Positions 25,915 through 38,586 of a DNA stretch of 64,000 nt are shown piece by piece; the first letter of the stretch is position 1, and each line of letters starts with the position of its first letter. This DNA comes from Aquilaria yunnanensis (lineage: Eukaryota; Streptophyta; Magnoliopsida; Malvales; Thymelaeaceae), in the NCBI GenBank assembly GCA_039654915.1, contig CM077596.1, positions 54,062,501-54,126,500 of the forward strand, written 5' to 3'. The notes below the pieces were generated by a model. It worked only from the letters and a program-made list of their open reading frames with translations. It was not told where the DNA came from and ran no database searches. Both the position numbers and the translations under genes were made by a program.

Positions 25915-27432
25915 TACTGGTGAAACCCTAAATCGGGATTGAGTGTTGAATCGCATGATGCTATGTCTTCGATTGGTTTTTGGCCATGATTAATTAGATT
26001 GATTCATGATGCATGAAACCGGAATTCGTAATGAACATATGAGATATATGAAGAAGCGACACAAATTGGTTAATGAGATTAACCCAAAATTGGTAGGTAT
26101 GAGATACCTATATGGATTAGGATTCTTGCAATAGTTGCAAAAACCCTAGGTTTGTTCGTATTCGGCCTGTTCGGGCACCGAAAGTAAGGTATTTTTGGTG
26201 GCTCGAATGGAGGAGTCTCGCGTGCCTACTTTCTCGAAATAGAAGATTTTGGGCTAAGCAATTGTAAGACAATTTTTTGCACCGGGGGGCGCTGCCCCCC
26301 ATGCCCCCCGCAAGGGCGGCTCCCCTTGACCCCGTCCGCTGACTGGTCAGCGGAACCACTGCCCGCTGATCGGCCAGCGGGACCGCCGTATGCGAAGCGC
26401 CACATAAATAAAAACTGGTTAATCAACACGCGAAAATTGGCATGCATCTTTGTTGAATGAGATTTGACATGATATGCTGATTGGTGTTTGAAGCATGGTG
26501 CATGGTTATAGCCCTTGATTGGTTGTACTTGTAAATATGGCCTGCGAGTCGTGCCTTTTCTTATCACTCTCATTGTACATTCTCTTCTCACCTTACTCAC
26601 CTCGAATGTAACTCGAGGTTTCTATTATTGATGTAATGGTGCATTATGGGATCGTCCAAGGTGGTATGTCCAAGGAGGTGACAACAAAAAGGCAACCAAG
26701 AAAGGAAGAGAAGGAGCTTGTGAAGACTCTTTTCTTTTCTTAGGCTTTTATGATATTCTCATTGGCTTGAGAATATCGCATAGTTTGGGCTATAACCATG
26801 TCACGTTTATTTCTTTTAAGCATGAGATGCATGTTTTATATTTGTATGTGATGCATGTATAAAACAACCGAAGATAACAAATTGGTGAGATCAAAAGAAA
26901 AAAAAAACCCCTCAAACAAATATTAAGTCATTAAATGTGATGCCTTCCAAATGTTGGCACTCGTCAAGACTTTGATCAACATTAGGTGGGTTTGCCAAAG
27001 CAAAGCACCTATGTTCATCTTGGTAAGGCGCGATGGGATAATGGTGATATCCAAACTGCTAACTTTGGGTTCGACTTAACTAAGTCATCCTAATAGGATT
27101 AGGGACTTAGAGGCATAGAGTTGGGCTTAAGTTCATGAGATGAGCTTGGACAAGTGTTGTTCACCCAACTATCCAAGAGTTGCATAAGATGCAATTGGCA
27201 ATGAGTTGCCTACCTAAATAGCTGTAACTTGAGAGAAAAGCCAAAGCTGACTCAGGTTGTGGTCAAATATGGATCTTGGCCCACTAGAATACCTTAGCGC
27301 CGAGGTGTTCCGAAATAATATCGAGGGTTATTATTTTGAGGAAAATAGCGGGAGTATCGTTTAATAAAAGTCCTTATTAAATGAATTAAAATACATGACT
27401 CTTACACTGCATATTTACTGTTGTAGATAACC
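25915..27432 (+). other. Copia leader with a GC-rich hairpin cluster
   Basis: About 1.5 kb between primer site and gag, without a credible coding frame. A GC-rich block (26281-26401) in otherwise AT-rich DNA holds three successive perfect hairpins: 26284-26300 (7-bp arms, GCT loop), 26336-26353 (8-bp arms, 2-base loop) and 26362-26381 (7-bp arms, 6-base loop). Placement between primer site and gag matches where retroelements keep RNA dimerisation and packaging signals; that role is inferred. The minus-strand frames over this block are incidental. Confidence 0.6.
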
Positions 27433-30400
27433 ATGGCACAAAACACATCGACACTTTCGTTGCGATCGATCCTTGAGAAGGAAAAACTGAATGGGACCAA
27501 CTTTCTCAAATGGTACCAAAACTTGAGGATAGTCCTCAAACAAGAGAGAAAGGCTTTTGTCCTAGAGCAGCCCATTCCGAATGAGCCTCCTGCCACTGCT
27601 CCAAGAGCTGAAAGGGATGCTCACAAGAGGCATTCTGATGATGCTTTGGATGTTGCATGCCTCATGCTTATTACCATGGAATCTGAGCTTCAGAAGCAAC
27701 ATGAGAACATGGGGGCGTTCGATATGATCGAACATCTCAAAATGCTTTTCCAAGAGCAAGCTAGGCATGAGAGGTTTGAGACCTCTAAGGCATTGTTTCA
27801 GTGCAAGATGCCTGAGGGAAGTCCCATGGGTCCTCATGTGCTCAAGATGATTGGGTACATTGAGAATCTTGAGAATTTGGGATTTGCTCTTTAGAAAGAG
27901 TTGGCTATCGATGTAGTCTTGCAATCGTTGCCTGAAAGCTACAGTCAATTCGTCATGAACTATAACATGAATGACCTTGACAAGTCCCTCCCTGAATTGC
28001 TCAACATGTTGAGAACTGCTGAGCAAAACCTTAAGAAGGCTAAGCCCATTTTGATGGTTCAAAAGGGCAAGGGAAAAGGAAAAGCCAACAAGAAGAAGGA
28101 TAAAGCTAATGGAAAGTCCAATGCTAGTTCTTCTTCAGCTGCACTGAAACCAAAGGGTGGTGTGGCAAAGGAAGGGGAGTGCTTCCATTGTAAGCAACCT
28201 GGACACTAGAAGCGCAACTGCAAGCTCTATCTTGAAGAACTTGCTAAGGAAAAAGGAAGTAAGACTTCCATTTCAGGTATTCTTGTTATAGAGGCTAACT
28301 TTTCTACTTCCTCATCTTGGGTATTGGATACTGGATGTGGATCTCACATTTGTGCAAATGTACAGGATCTAAGTAAAAGTAGAAGATTGGCCCGAGGTGA
28401 AGTGGACTTACGTGTTGGAAATGGAGCAAGGGTTGCTGCCTTAGCCGTAGGGACTTATGTTCTCACTTTACCTAGTGGATTAGTTTTAGAATTAGACAAC
28501 TGCTACTTTGTGCCTACTATTAGTAGAAATTTGATTTCTGTTTCTTGTTTGGACAAGAAAGGTTTTTCATTTATAATAAAGGACAAATGTTGTTCTATTT
28601 ATTTGAATGAAATCTTTTATGGTAGTGCTCAACTTAGTAATGGGTTGTATGTTCTAGACCTCGAAGATCCAATCTATAATGTGAATACCAAGAAGGTCAA
28701 ATTAAATGATTCAAACCCGACCTATCTCTGGCATTGTCGCTTGGGCCATATAAATGAGACCCGCATATCCAAGCTCCATAAGGATGGATTCTTGGACTCA
28801 TTTGATTTTGAATCATATGAGACATGTGAGTCATGTTTGTTGGGCAAGATGACCAAAGCTCCATTCACAGGGCAAACTGAAAGGGCTAATGACTTACTAG
28901 GACTCATACATAGTGATGTATGTGGCCCTATGTCTACACAAGCTAAAGGAGGTTTCCAATACTTCATTACTTTCACTGATGACTTCAGCAGATATGGCTA
29001 TGTGTATCTTATGAGACACAAGTCAGAATCCTTTGAAAAGTTCAAAGAATTCAAGAATGAAGTAGAGAATCAACTCGGGAAGAGTATCAAAGTGCTTCGA
29101 TCAGATCGAGGTGGAGAGTACTTGGATTGAGAATTCCATGACTATCTGAAGGAGTGTGGTATAGTATCACAACTCACTGCACTAGGTACACCTCAATGGA
29201 ATGGTGTTTCTGAAAGGAGAAATCGAACTCTGTTAGACATGGTTCGCTCCATGATGAGTCAAGCTGACCTTCCAAACTCCTTTTAGGGACATGCTCTAGA
29301 GACAGCCGCTTTTACACTAAATTGAGTTCCATCTAAATCGATTCAAAAGACACCATATGAGATATGGAGTGGGAGGCGTCCCAATTTGTCTTTTATAAAG
29401 ATTTGGGGCTGTGACGCTTATGTAAAACGTCAATCCTCTGACAAACTAGGGCCCAAATCTCAAAAATGTCTTTTTGTTGGGTATCCCAAAGAAACAAAGG
29501 GTTACTATTTCTACAATCCCTCTGAGCAAAAAGTGTTTGTTGCTCGAACTGGTGTCTTTTTGGAGAAAGAGTTTACCTCTAAAGGAACTAGTGGGAGGAA
29601 AGTAGAACTTGAAGAAATTCAAGAACAACAAGGAGACATCGAACCTGAAATGGAACCTGAACAGACACCACAAGATGTTGTGGTTCAAGAGTCTGTTCCT
29701 GTAGCACAAAGCCCACGTAGGACTGGTAGGATTCGGCGTGAGCCCGAGAGATATGGATTTCTCGTGACTCACACCGGTGATGTGATGCTCATGGATCAAG
29801 ATGAGCCCACAACCTACCAACAAGCTATGTCGAGGCCGGACTCTGATAAGTGGCTAGTGGCCATGAAATCCGAGATGGAATCCATGTATGAAAACCAAGT
29901 ATGGACTTTGGTTGACCCACCTGAAGGGGTAAAACCCATAGGGTGCAAATGGGTTTTCAAGAAGAAAACTGACATGGATGGTAATGTGATTACCTTTAAG
30001 GGACGAATGGTCACAAAAGGTTTCAAGCAAATTCATGGTATTGACTATGATGAAACTTTTTCACCAGTTGCTATGCTTAAATCCATCCGAATTTTGTTTG
30101 CTATTGCTGCACACTATGATTATGAGATATGGCAAATGGATATCAAAACTGCATTCCTAAATGGAAAGCTACTTAAGGATGTGTACATGACACAATCTGA
30201 GGGTTTTGTCACTCTTGGGAATGCCAATAAAGTGTGCAAATTGCAAAGGTCCATTTATGGACTGAAGCAAGCTTCTCGAAGTTGGAATCTTCATTTTGAT
30301 GATGCAATCAAAGAGTTTGGTTTTATCAAAAATGAACATGAACCATGTGTCTACAAGAAGGTTAGTGGGAGCGCTATTGTCTTCTTGGTGTTGTATGTAG

Positions 30401-31404
30401 ATGACATACTACTCATCGGGAATGACATTCTTGAGCTACAGTCTGTGAAGACTTGGCTAGGGAAATGTTTCTCTATGAAGGACTTGGGTGAAGCAGCCTA
30501 TGTGTTAGGCATCAGGATCTATAGAGATAGATCTAGAAAGCTTATTGGCCTAAGTCAAAGTACATATATTGACAAGGTGCTAAAGAGGTTTAGCATGCAA
30601 GATTCCAAGAAAGGATTCTTGCCCATGTCACATGGTATCACTCTTTCTAGATCTCAGTGTCCGAGTACAACCAAGGAGAGAGAGCGTATGAGTAAGATTC
30701 CATATACCTCAGCAATTGGATCTATCATGTATGCCATGATATGTACTCGTCCCGATGTCTCATATGCTTTGAGCATGACGAGTAGGTACCAATCGAACCC
30801 CGGTGAAAGTCACTGGACAGCTGTTAAGAACATCCTTAAGTACTTACGAAGGACTAAGGATGCATTCTTGGTCTTTGGAGGTGAAGATCAGCTCGTTGTA
30901 AGGGGTTACACCGATGCAAGCTTCCAATCCGATAAGGATGATTTTAGATCGCAATCTGGTTATGTGTTTTGTATGGGTGGTGGTGCTGTGAGCTGGAAGA
31001 GTTCAAAGCAAGAGACAGTAGCTGACTCTACAACAGAATCTGAGTACATTGCCGCCTCTGATGCTGCGAAGGAGGCAGTTTGCATCAAGAAGTTCATCAC
31101 TGAACTTGGAGTGGTTCCAAGCATTGTCGACCCGATAGAGCTCTATTGTGACAACAATGGAGCAATCGCACAGGCTAAGGAACCTCGATCAGACCAGCGA
31201 TCCAAACACATACTTCGACGGTATCATCTCATCAGGGAGATCATCGAGAAGGGTGATGTAAGGATATACAGGACTTCAACAGACAACAACATTGCTGATC
31301 CACTGACAAAGCCCCTTACGCAGCAGAAGCATGAGAGCCATTCTAGGTCCATCGGTATTAGATACATGGATGATTGGCTTTTAGTGCAAGTGGGAGATTG
31401 TTAG
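27433..31404 (+). pseudogene. Copia gag-pol polyprotein with five nonsense codons
   Basis: One frame of 1,323 codons codes for the structural and enzymatic proteins that copy and insert the element. The start ATG sits in ACCATGG. Order: gag (27433 to about 28230) with a CCHC zinc knuckle (CFHC, GH, C at 28183-28220); protease with DTGCGSH (28327); pre-integrase zinc finger (about 28727-28850); integrase core (about 28880-29300); reverse transcriptase (about 29860-30600) with YVDD at 30394-30405; RNase H (about 30890-31320) with TDASF and TESEY. In-frame stops lie at 27892, 28207, 29128, 29284 and 29323; no frameshift was found. The last 672 codons (29386 on) are open. The final stop is formed by the first bases of the 3' LTR. 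All stops are compatible with C-to-T or G-to-A change. Precise copia lineage is left open. Confidence 0.93.
31388..31398 (+). promoter_or_regulatory. Polypurine tract of the copia element
   Basis: AAGTGGGAGAT directly before the 3' LTR start, overlapping the last pol codons. Confidence 0.8.
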
Positions 31405-32814
31405 TGTTGTGCCCAAAAAAAGCCAATCATGAGATGATTGTATTTTTGCACATTGAGTCATGATATTTTATTGAGGCATTAATCCAGCAATTTTGTTTAT
31501 TGTTTTGTTTCTGCGTAACGTAATAAACATAATTGTAACCCTAGAATAATGATATTCTTAAATGTCCCTAGTCTAGTATTATTATGGAGCGGGTTGCAAT
31601 AATACATAATGACTAGCATATGTGTAGACCAATATGAGATATGTAGTCTACATATGGGTACAAGTTGGAGAACTTGTGTACTGGACCGACCCACCATGAG
31701 AACACTTCATGGATCGTTATATGAGTGTCATAAGTGATTCTCATAGTGATCATGGTATATGTAGTCCTTCGACCTAAGATCAGCAAGGTTCCCTACATGT
31801 GAGTCACATACTTTGATACTTTCCTTTGTTGCTCGTAACTGAGTGAACTTGAAGGAGGTCACTGGGTATGTCACATATCATGCGGAGGGATTTGTATGAT
31901 TAAGATGGGATTTGTCCCTCCTATGTAACGGGAGTTATATCTTTGGGCCCCTTGATAAAGTGAGACTTAGAAAATGCATGGCCATGCTCCGATGAGTTGA
32001 TATATGATATCAATGTCGTCAGTTTAAGTTAGTCTACTCGGTAATCAAGAAACCAAAGATTGGGCTATACGAGAGTGACACATTCCATGTCTTGTGCTTA
32101 GTCTTGATATCTTGGACAAAGGGACAATGGCATATATCGGTGATGATCATAAAGGTTTAGTCGATTCACCGACAATCTTGTCACTTGGGTAGCAATGATG
32201 TGTTGCTAGACACCGCTCATTACTTATGATCATAAATGTGATTTATGATCATTGCCAACATGGCAAGATCCTATTGGGTCGCACACATAGAGCTATTTGG
32301 ATCATTAGAGTGCATGGGCTAATTATTTGGCTTATGGTTTCACTTTAATTTTGTATTAATAATGGGCCAAGGAGTTGAGCCATTATTAAGCCCGAAATTA
32401 AATCCTAATTGGATTAGGGCTTTGAAACCCATTAGGCCTGGAAGTTGAGTCTCACTATAAATACAACTTTTAAGTGAGAAATTCACAGGTCTCCTTGCCC
32501 TAGCCTCCCAAAAGGACAGCCACACTCTTCTCTTGCAATTCCTTGGAGGACGCAAGCTAGCACTGCGAGCGCAAGAGAAACGCATCTGCCGGGATGCGGT
32601 GGAAGCATGGTATCCCGAGAGGCTCGTGTGGATACCATAGAGAGCCTGAGCACGTCAACTGTTCAGGTTTTGTGATTCGACTCTACAGTTGAGTGAGAGA
32701 TCTCAACCGAAAATTAGGTATGAAATTTTTGAACACCCGATTTACCCCATTTCACTTGGATCCTGGAGGGTTTCGGTTAAATTCCGCTGCGCCGTTTGGC
32801 TCCTGAAACCCAAA
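31399..32814 (+). repeat. 3' LTR of the copia element
   Basis: 1,416 bp, nearly the same as the 5' LTR; the end reads CCCAAA where the 5' copy has CCCAACA. The duplication TTAGC follows at 32815. Confidence 0.93.
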
Positions 32815-33727
32815 TTAGCATGGTAACACTAAGGGCGAAACCTTACCATGCTTCTTTCTCCTTAACCCATACCTGGTTCCTTGAGCTTTTTGCTCTCTTC
32901 CAAGCATGGTCTTAGCTTCATGGATGTTTGGAAAAACAGTAAACAATCTAGGAAACTTTAGAAAACCCTTACCTTTGCTATGAAATCTGAAAACCCAAAT
33001 AGAACTAAAATTAGGTTTTCTTGCACTCTTTGATGCCTTCTTTGCTTTCTCTTACTTCCTCTTGTTTTCTTAAGGTATGGTGGCTATGGAGGATGATGGA
33101 AGAGATTAAGGAACAGGTCTTAGCTGCTGGAGGTTGAAATTTAAGGAAAATGGCAATGAAATGAAGATTTTTCTTTATTTATACATCATTTTGACAAAGG
33201 TGGCATATATGTAAATTTTTGAAAATTTGGCCAACACTTGGACAGGTTATTTCCAGCCATTTTGGCTGGGGAAATGAAAGATTTTGGCCTATTTTAACCT
33301 TGTCAAAAAATCATTTTGAATTTAGGAAAAAATGTGGACACTTAAGCACCTTAGTTGGCATTATGCCATAATTGGTAAACTTTGCCTCTTTAAGCACTTT
33401 GGTCCCCAACAATGTCGTTAATTCCTTCCACACCCTTTCTTGATAACACCATCCATGTCCTTTCTTCATAATTCCATAGCTATCTTTAGAAATTTGTGCA
33501 ATTGAGTACCCAACTTTTGTAACCTTACAATTTAGTCCATAGGTTACTTGAAAATTAAGCGATGTGCCAATGCTTTCTCAAGGACCAAGTTATCATTGTT
33601 TTTGCCACTGAAAAGGGGTGTATATTGAATACTTTACACTTCACAAATCATAGACTATTGTGAACATGAAAGCATATAAGTTTAGGTTCTTTTGTTGTAA
33701 TTTTCCCATTTTGTGATGGCATAATAG

Positions 33728-34725
33728 TTCTAATTTCCCATTACATGTGATAGTGTTGAATATGCTCTCCCAACTAGCCTACCGATAACTGGTCGAGTAG
33801 GGGTATTGTCAGAGCCCAATTCACCCCTACCTTAAACCCCTTAGGAGGTTTTAATCAATCAGTTACTTTCATTTGGTGAATTAGGACACGACAACCAGGA
33901 TACTTAACCTCCAAATTTTAGTTGTTCATAATATAAAACTTAGGTGGTGGTTACCCATTAAGCTATCTTATGAAGTCTTAATAAATTTCTAATTTACCAA
34001 TTTAAGTTGCAATTTTTACACATTAAGTTCCAAGTTTAATGTATTACTTTTGTGAGTGCACTCAACTTAGCTTATCTTGTTACGTATTGGGTGCATATGG
34101 GGTACCAATGAGTAAGCATAGGCGGGCTTGTGTGTGTGTTTGTATGTGTGTGCTTTAGTGTCCTTAAGAGGCTTACTTGTAGCCTAGCTAATGTGCTTTG
34201 CCAAAACATCCCACATACACACAGTCATCCATAAATACTAGGTTGGTTAATTACAAATAAAGCGTGCATTTCTAGCAAGCTACACTAAGTGCCTTAAGGG
34301 CTTATGAACAACTAAGGCACAAGCCATGTATTACTTTAGGTCCCCAAGCCCTCAACTATATACATGCATTTACAAATTCAAAATTTGGCACTTGAAGAAC
34401 TACATGGCCAAAATTACAAACAACAAAAGTTGGGCTACTTAGATGATATGCATCTTACATAATTATTTCAATGCCCATAGTTACTTTAACTTCCACTTTT
34501 CATTGGAATTTAGGCTAAAGTTGTCTTATTATTCTTCTAGTCTTTATCCATACTAGAATGGACCGAAAAGTAGCCAAACCCATTGCAGCTATCAAAATCT
34601 ACAATTCAGTATACAACCATTAGTCCAAATCATGAACTTTGTCAATCTTTCTTTCATAAGCTAACAAACCCGAGCCATACCTCCCTGTACATACAAGTCT
34701 TTAAGAGGTTCCTTAGCCCTTAATC
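33728..34725. other. Non-coding spacer between family-A LTR and chromovirus
   Basis: AT-rich, no credible frame. A GT-rich run lies near 34130-34152. TAATC at 34721-34725 is the left target site of the chromovirus. Probably the old target region of both neighbouring elements. Confidence 0.5.
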
Positions 34726-37193
34726 TGTTATGGCCCTTCTTGCGAAAAACTGTTTGAGGAAGGTAAAGTGCCTTAAATTAAGTTTAGAACCTTAATTCAA
34801 TTTTACATAGCAAGAATAGGGGAGTTTAGCAAAGTTCACTAAGTTTCGAGAAAGATAAGGCATTAAATGAGGTTCAGGGGTAAAATGGTAATTTTACATC
34901 CTGAATAGCTGGGATAAGTCCCAAGTGTTTTAAAATGAGTTTTTATAACTTAACTTTCAACCTTAACCCAAACTTGAAAGAATAAACAAGAATTAATCAA
35001 GAATCACTAAGTTACCAAAGATGGGGGACTTAAGTGAATTAAGCTTTAATGGCTTTGAGGTTAAGTGAGGGTTTAAGAAGGGGAAAGTGAGGGATGGCTG
35101 TCATATTTTTGGGTTCATCCTCTCCACTCACATTTCTCCATCAAATTCACCTTAGAATCCAAGTTTCTTCGTGCCAAGAAGAGCAATCAAGGGTATTTAA
35201 GCTAGGAGGAGTTCATTTCAAGCATTAAACCATGGTTTTGGGGCTTGGAAGTGTGTTTTCTCCCATCCCCTATTTTTAGTACGTGGTAAGCATTGTGTTC
35301 TTGATTGAATTCATGTTTATTAGTTAGTTTGGAGCTTGGGTTTTGGTTAGAAAGCAAGGTTTTGATGTTTAGTGCTTATGTTTTTTATTGGAACTTAGGT
35401 GACACTTTGTTGAACTTAGTTGAGTGGAAAGGAGGTTGATTCTTGCTTGTTACTTGTAGTTGAGGTAAGGGAGTTATGTTTTCAAGTTCAATTAATGCTA
35501 TTGGCTAGAGTTTGCTTGAAGAATTTTAGTGATTCTAGCAATAGCATTAGTTAGAGGATTTGGTTGAATTGTGGTGGACTATGAGGTTTGAAAGGACTTG
35601 GATGATGTTATAAAGCATCATAGATTGGCTTGTGATAGTTGGTTATGTTCTATGCAACATGGTCTATGTGTGTACGAAATTTGGAGGCTTTCCAAGCATG
35701 TTTACTTTGTTTGCTAAGTGTCCAAAGTTCATAGCAGCAAAATGTGTGAGAATTCTGCAGAAACGTAGATTGGCGATGTGTTGCCAATTTCAGGTCAGTG
35801 CTCACGATGCGTCGCCAATCCCAGCAAAAAATTGGTAGAGCGTTACCAACTGTGGTGATGTGTCACCAATCCAGGAGAAAGTTGGCAGAACGTTACCAAC
35901 AGTGGCGACGTGTCGCCACAGACATGTTAGAAGAATTTTTCACATTTTGCTATGATGATTGAGGTGAGACCTAAGGGGGTTGTTAGGGTACCTTGGGGTC
36001 TAAGGATTCCAAGGGTACTCTGAGACTTCCAAAATTCCCTCAAAAGGTAAGAGTTTCCTTGAATTTTATGAGGTTTCATGGTTGCTTGTGCAGTAAGCAA
36101 GGAAACTAGGTTGCAAATGAGCATAACTAAGTACCACTAGCTCAGGTGAAAGGTTTAGAACCCTTGGGGACCTAGTCGTGCCGTGAGCCACGAGGTTGCA
36201 AGGTGAAACCTTAGTGCACCTAGTCTACATGGTCTTTATGGCCTAGTCTACAAAAGTCCCATGATAATTCCCCTGTACAACATAAATGGGAGAGGTTCAA
36301 CTGGTGATTTATCACTTGTTAGGCTGGCAAGCTTTGCTTGCTAGAGGACAAGGCAATGCCTTGTAGTTTAAGGACAAGGATGAGGAGAGGTCTTAAGGGA
36401 CCTAATTTTATATGCATATATTTCAGACCCTCAGGCTATATGAGCTCACAGCAAGTTACATATGTTACCATATGTGGTGTCCTTAGAAATTTTCTTACAG
36501 GTACACTGAAGACCCTTAGTGAGAATGTTATGTTCTCACTCCCTAGTTATGTTGTGCAGATTTAGAAGTTGTTGGACCGAGTAACCATTGAGGGTTATTG
36601 CAGTAGTAGGTTGGTGTACAGGTATTGTACTCATGAGAATCTTGATGATTCTAGTATACTTAGTTAGCTTGTTGGTTAAGTAACAGTACTAACTTAAGTC
36701 TTCCTTTGGCTGCAGAGCCTATTAGCACTGGACAAGGACTTTTGAGACTCGCCACTGGGATTAGCATCCAAGGTGGGAGTTAGATCGAGAAGATCTCAGT
36801 AAAGGCTTGTATTTATACAGTACTCTTAGTTGCCTCTATAGTCTATGTTATGAAGAGTCCTAGACTCTAGGGTTGCTCTTGGGTGAGGGCATTAGTCTAC
36901 TCTATGTATGAATGGTCCCATGATTTGTTATGTGTAGTAAATTCACACAAAGCTTGATTTTGTGTGCTTTGGCTATTTGTACCTAGTTTTTATGAAATTA
37001 CTTGGCCAAGTTAATGCTTTATGTTTTAATGATGCAAGTCAAAGCATAAAGAGCATGCATCTTGCATATTCTAGGTTAATCAACCAGTATTATGGGATTT
37101 TAATCCGCACACATATACAACTAGCCAATTGTAATCCACTGTGAGACCAGCTCTCACAGGCTTCCAGGGTAGGGGCCAAGGACGGTCGTGTCA
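34726..37193 (+). repeat. 5' LTR of chromovirus C
   Basis: TGTTATGG to GTCGTGTCA, 2,468 bp. Its TATA position reads TATTTAAG (35194-35201), while the solo and 3' copies keep TATATAAG. A cluster of 18-bp near-palindromes lies at 35770-35919. Confidence 0.9.
35770..35919. repeat. Cluster of six 18-bp near-palindromes
   Basis: Six imperfect palindromes of the form TTGGYRAYGYGTYRCCAA start at about 35770, 35805, 35832, 35852, 35882 and 35902. Matching clusters lie in the solo LTR (41177-41273, with a perfect 14-bp GGCGACGCGTCGCC at 41260) and the 3' LTR (56428-56577). Confidence 0.8.
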
Positions 37194-37198
37194 ATTTT

Positions 37199-37210
37199 TG
37201 GTATCAGAGC
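37199..37210 (+). promoter_or_regulatory. Primer-binding site of chromovirus C
   Basis: TGGTATCAGAGC, initiator-Met tRNA type, five bases after the LTR end. Confidence 0.9.
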
Positions 37211-37334
37211 TTAGAGCTCATTACATAGATATTGGAGGCTCAGACTGAGATCTAGTTTGGAAAGTCCAAGTGCTAGGAAGTTAGTACTGACCAACATTTG
37301 GGGGAATGTTGTCTAGCTTTGGTTGCAGGTTGCT

Positions 37335-38586
37335 ATGGTTGATACTAGATCAGGAGCTTCTATATGGGCTAGAGAACCTGGTGAGGGCTCTAGTGACCCA
37401 GTTATGGCCAGACTGGATGAGATATCCAGAGTTCTTTAAGGGTTGACATAGACTATGGCCCAAGTGGCAATGGGTATGAATACTATTGTGACTGAAATGT
37501 TTAGAAATTATGAGGACAGAGATGTTGCTCAAGAGGAAAAATGATGTACACCAAGATCAAGAAAAGCATGTTGAGCGGTAGCAAGTGCCTAGGGCTCATG
37601 AACGTAGAAATCATGTTCATGAGGAGGAAGAGGAGCCAGAGGTGATGGAGGCTCCAAGGAGGGGAGACACTCCACATCAGATGAGATTGTTAGAGAAATT
37701 TCAAACTGTGGATCCACCGAGCTTTGATGGGATAAGTGATCCCAATCGAGCAGAGGACTGGTTGTCCAGAATGAATAGACTTTTCACTTGTGGTGGTTAT
37801 GAGTCAAAGCAGAAGATTACCTTAGTACCTTTCTTTCTAAGGGGAAGGGCTAGTTTATGGTGGGATGATGTAATGGATATGCTGAGGGAAAGTAATGGTA
37901 CCCGGCCAGAGCACAAGAAAAAGGTGCTCATTTGGTCAGACTTTGAGAAGAAGTTCAGATAGGAGTACATCAGTGAAGCTGAACAGGATCAAGGGAGGAT
38001 TCAGTTTGAGAATCTGATACAGGGAGAGATGTCTGTGCAGGAGTATGAGCAATGCTACAACTCACTCATTCGGTATGCTCTGTACATGATTGGAAATGAT
38101 GAGTTGAAAGCTAAGAAGTTCTTCCAAGGTTTGAAACCCGTGCTTCGGAGGTATATGGCGACAGTGGATATCAGGAGCTATCGCCAAGTGGTTTAGAAGG
38201 CGTTGGCCCTTAGAAAGAGAATTTGAGGATTCGAGGGCACCTAGCAAAAAGGTGGAGGTTGGACTAGCCAACCTAGGAAAGAGTGCCAGGAAGCGACCAA
38301 TAGTGGAAAACCAAGGTCCATCCAAGAGAAGGAATACAGGCTTATGTCCTAGGTGCAGACGGTTTCATGGTGGAAGACCATGTACTTTGGGGACAGATAT
38401 TTGCAATATTTGTGGTCAGAAAAGACATTGGGCAAGGGAATGCCCAAGGGCTCAACCTTTGCTAGATCTACCCCAAAATTTACCCTATGTACCATAGGGA
38501 ATCGGCCTGGTGTAGCCGCAACAATAGTTGAGCCGAGGGTTTTCGCCCTAGCAACTCAGGTGACCAGGGAACTAGCCGTTGTTTGA
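37335..38586 (+). pseudogene. gag of chromovirus C, frameshifted
   Basis: The likely start ATG is at 37335 (MVDTRSGAS). The frame then shifts; the capsid-like core is open at 37585-37962 and continues past a stop (37960) to about 38216, with LLEKFQTVDPPSFDG and GRASLWW typical of chromoviral gag. A second shift brings in the frame 38252-38497, which carries the zinc knuckle CNICGQKRHWARECP (CCHC). Gag packages the element RNA into cytoplasmic particles. At least two frameshifts and three stops make it inactive. Confidence 0.85.

Larger units (their letters stand above)
24485..32814 (+). mobile_element. Full-length Ty1/copia retrotransposon
   Basis: This 8,330-bp element has two LTRs (24485-25901 and 31399-32814), a primer site (25903), a leader, one gag-pol frame (27433-31404), a polypurine tract (31388-31398) and the perfect 5-bp duplication TTAGC at 24480-24484 and 32815-32819. 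The domain order gag, protease, integrase, reverse transcriptase, RNase H is that of Ty1/copia. It is the best-preserved element here. By eye the LTRs differ at about 40 of 1,417 positions (near 3%), so it is fairly young. Five nonsense codons in gag-pol make it non-autonomous. Confidence 0.95.
21437..33727 (-). repeat. Inverted family-A LTR holding two copia insertions
   Basis: The pieces 21437-22674, 24083-24484 and 32815-33727 are reverse-complement matches to successive parts of the family-A solo LTRs: 21560-21720 matches the region near 17434, 24083-24360 that near 16200-16400, and 32840-33000 that near 15780-15930. The two gaps are the copia solo LTR and the complete copia element. Both outer ends are approximate, since the TGTTAC/GTAACA ends are not preserved and no duplication was found. 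Confidence 0.75.

Noticed and set aside
27562..28062. 166-codon minus-strand frame over the copia gag
   Set aside because: It is the shadow of the gag coding frame; no motif.
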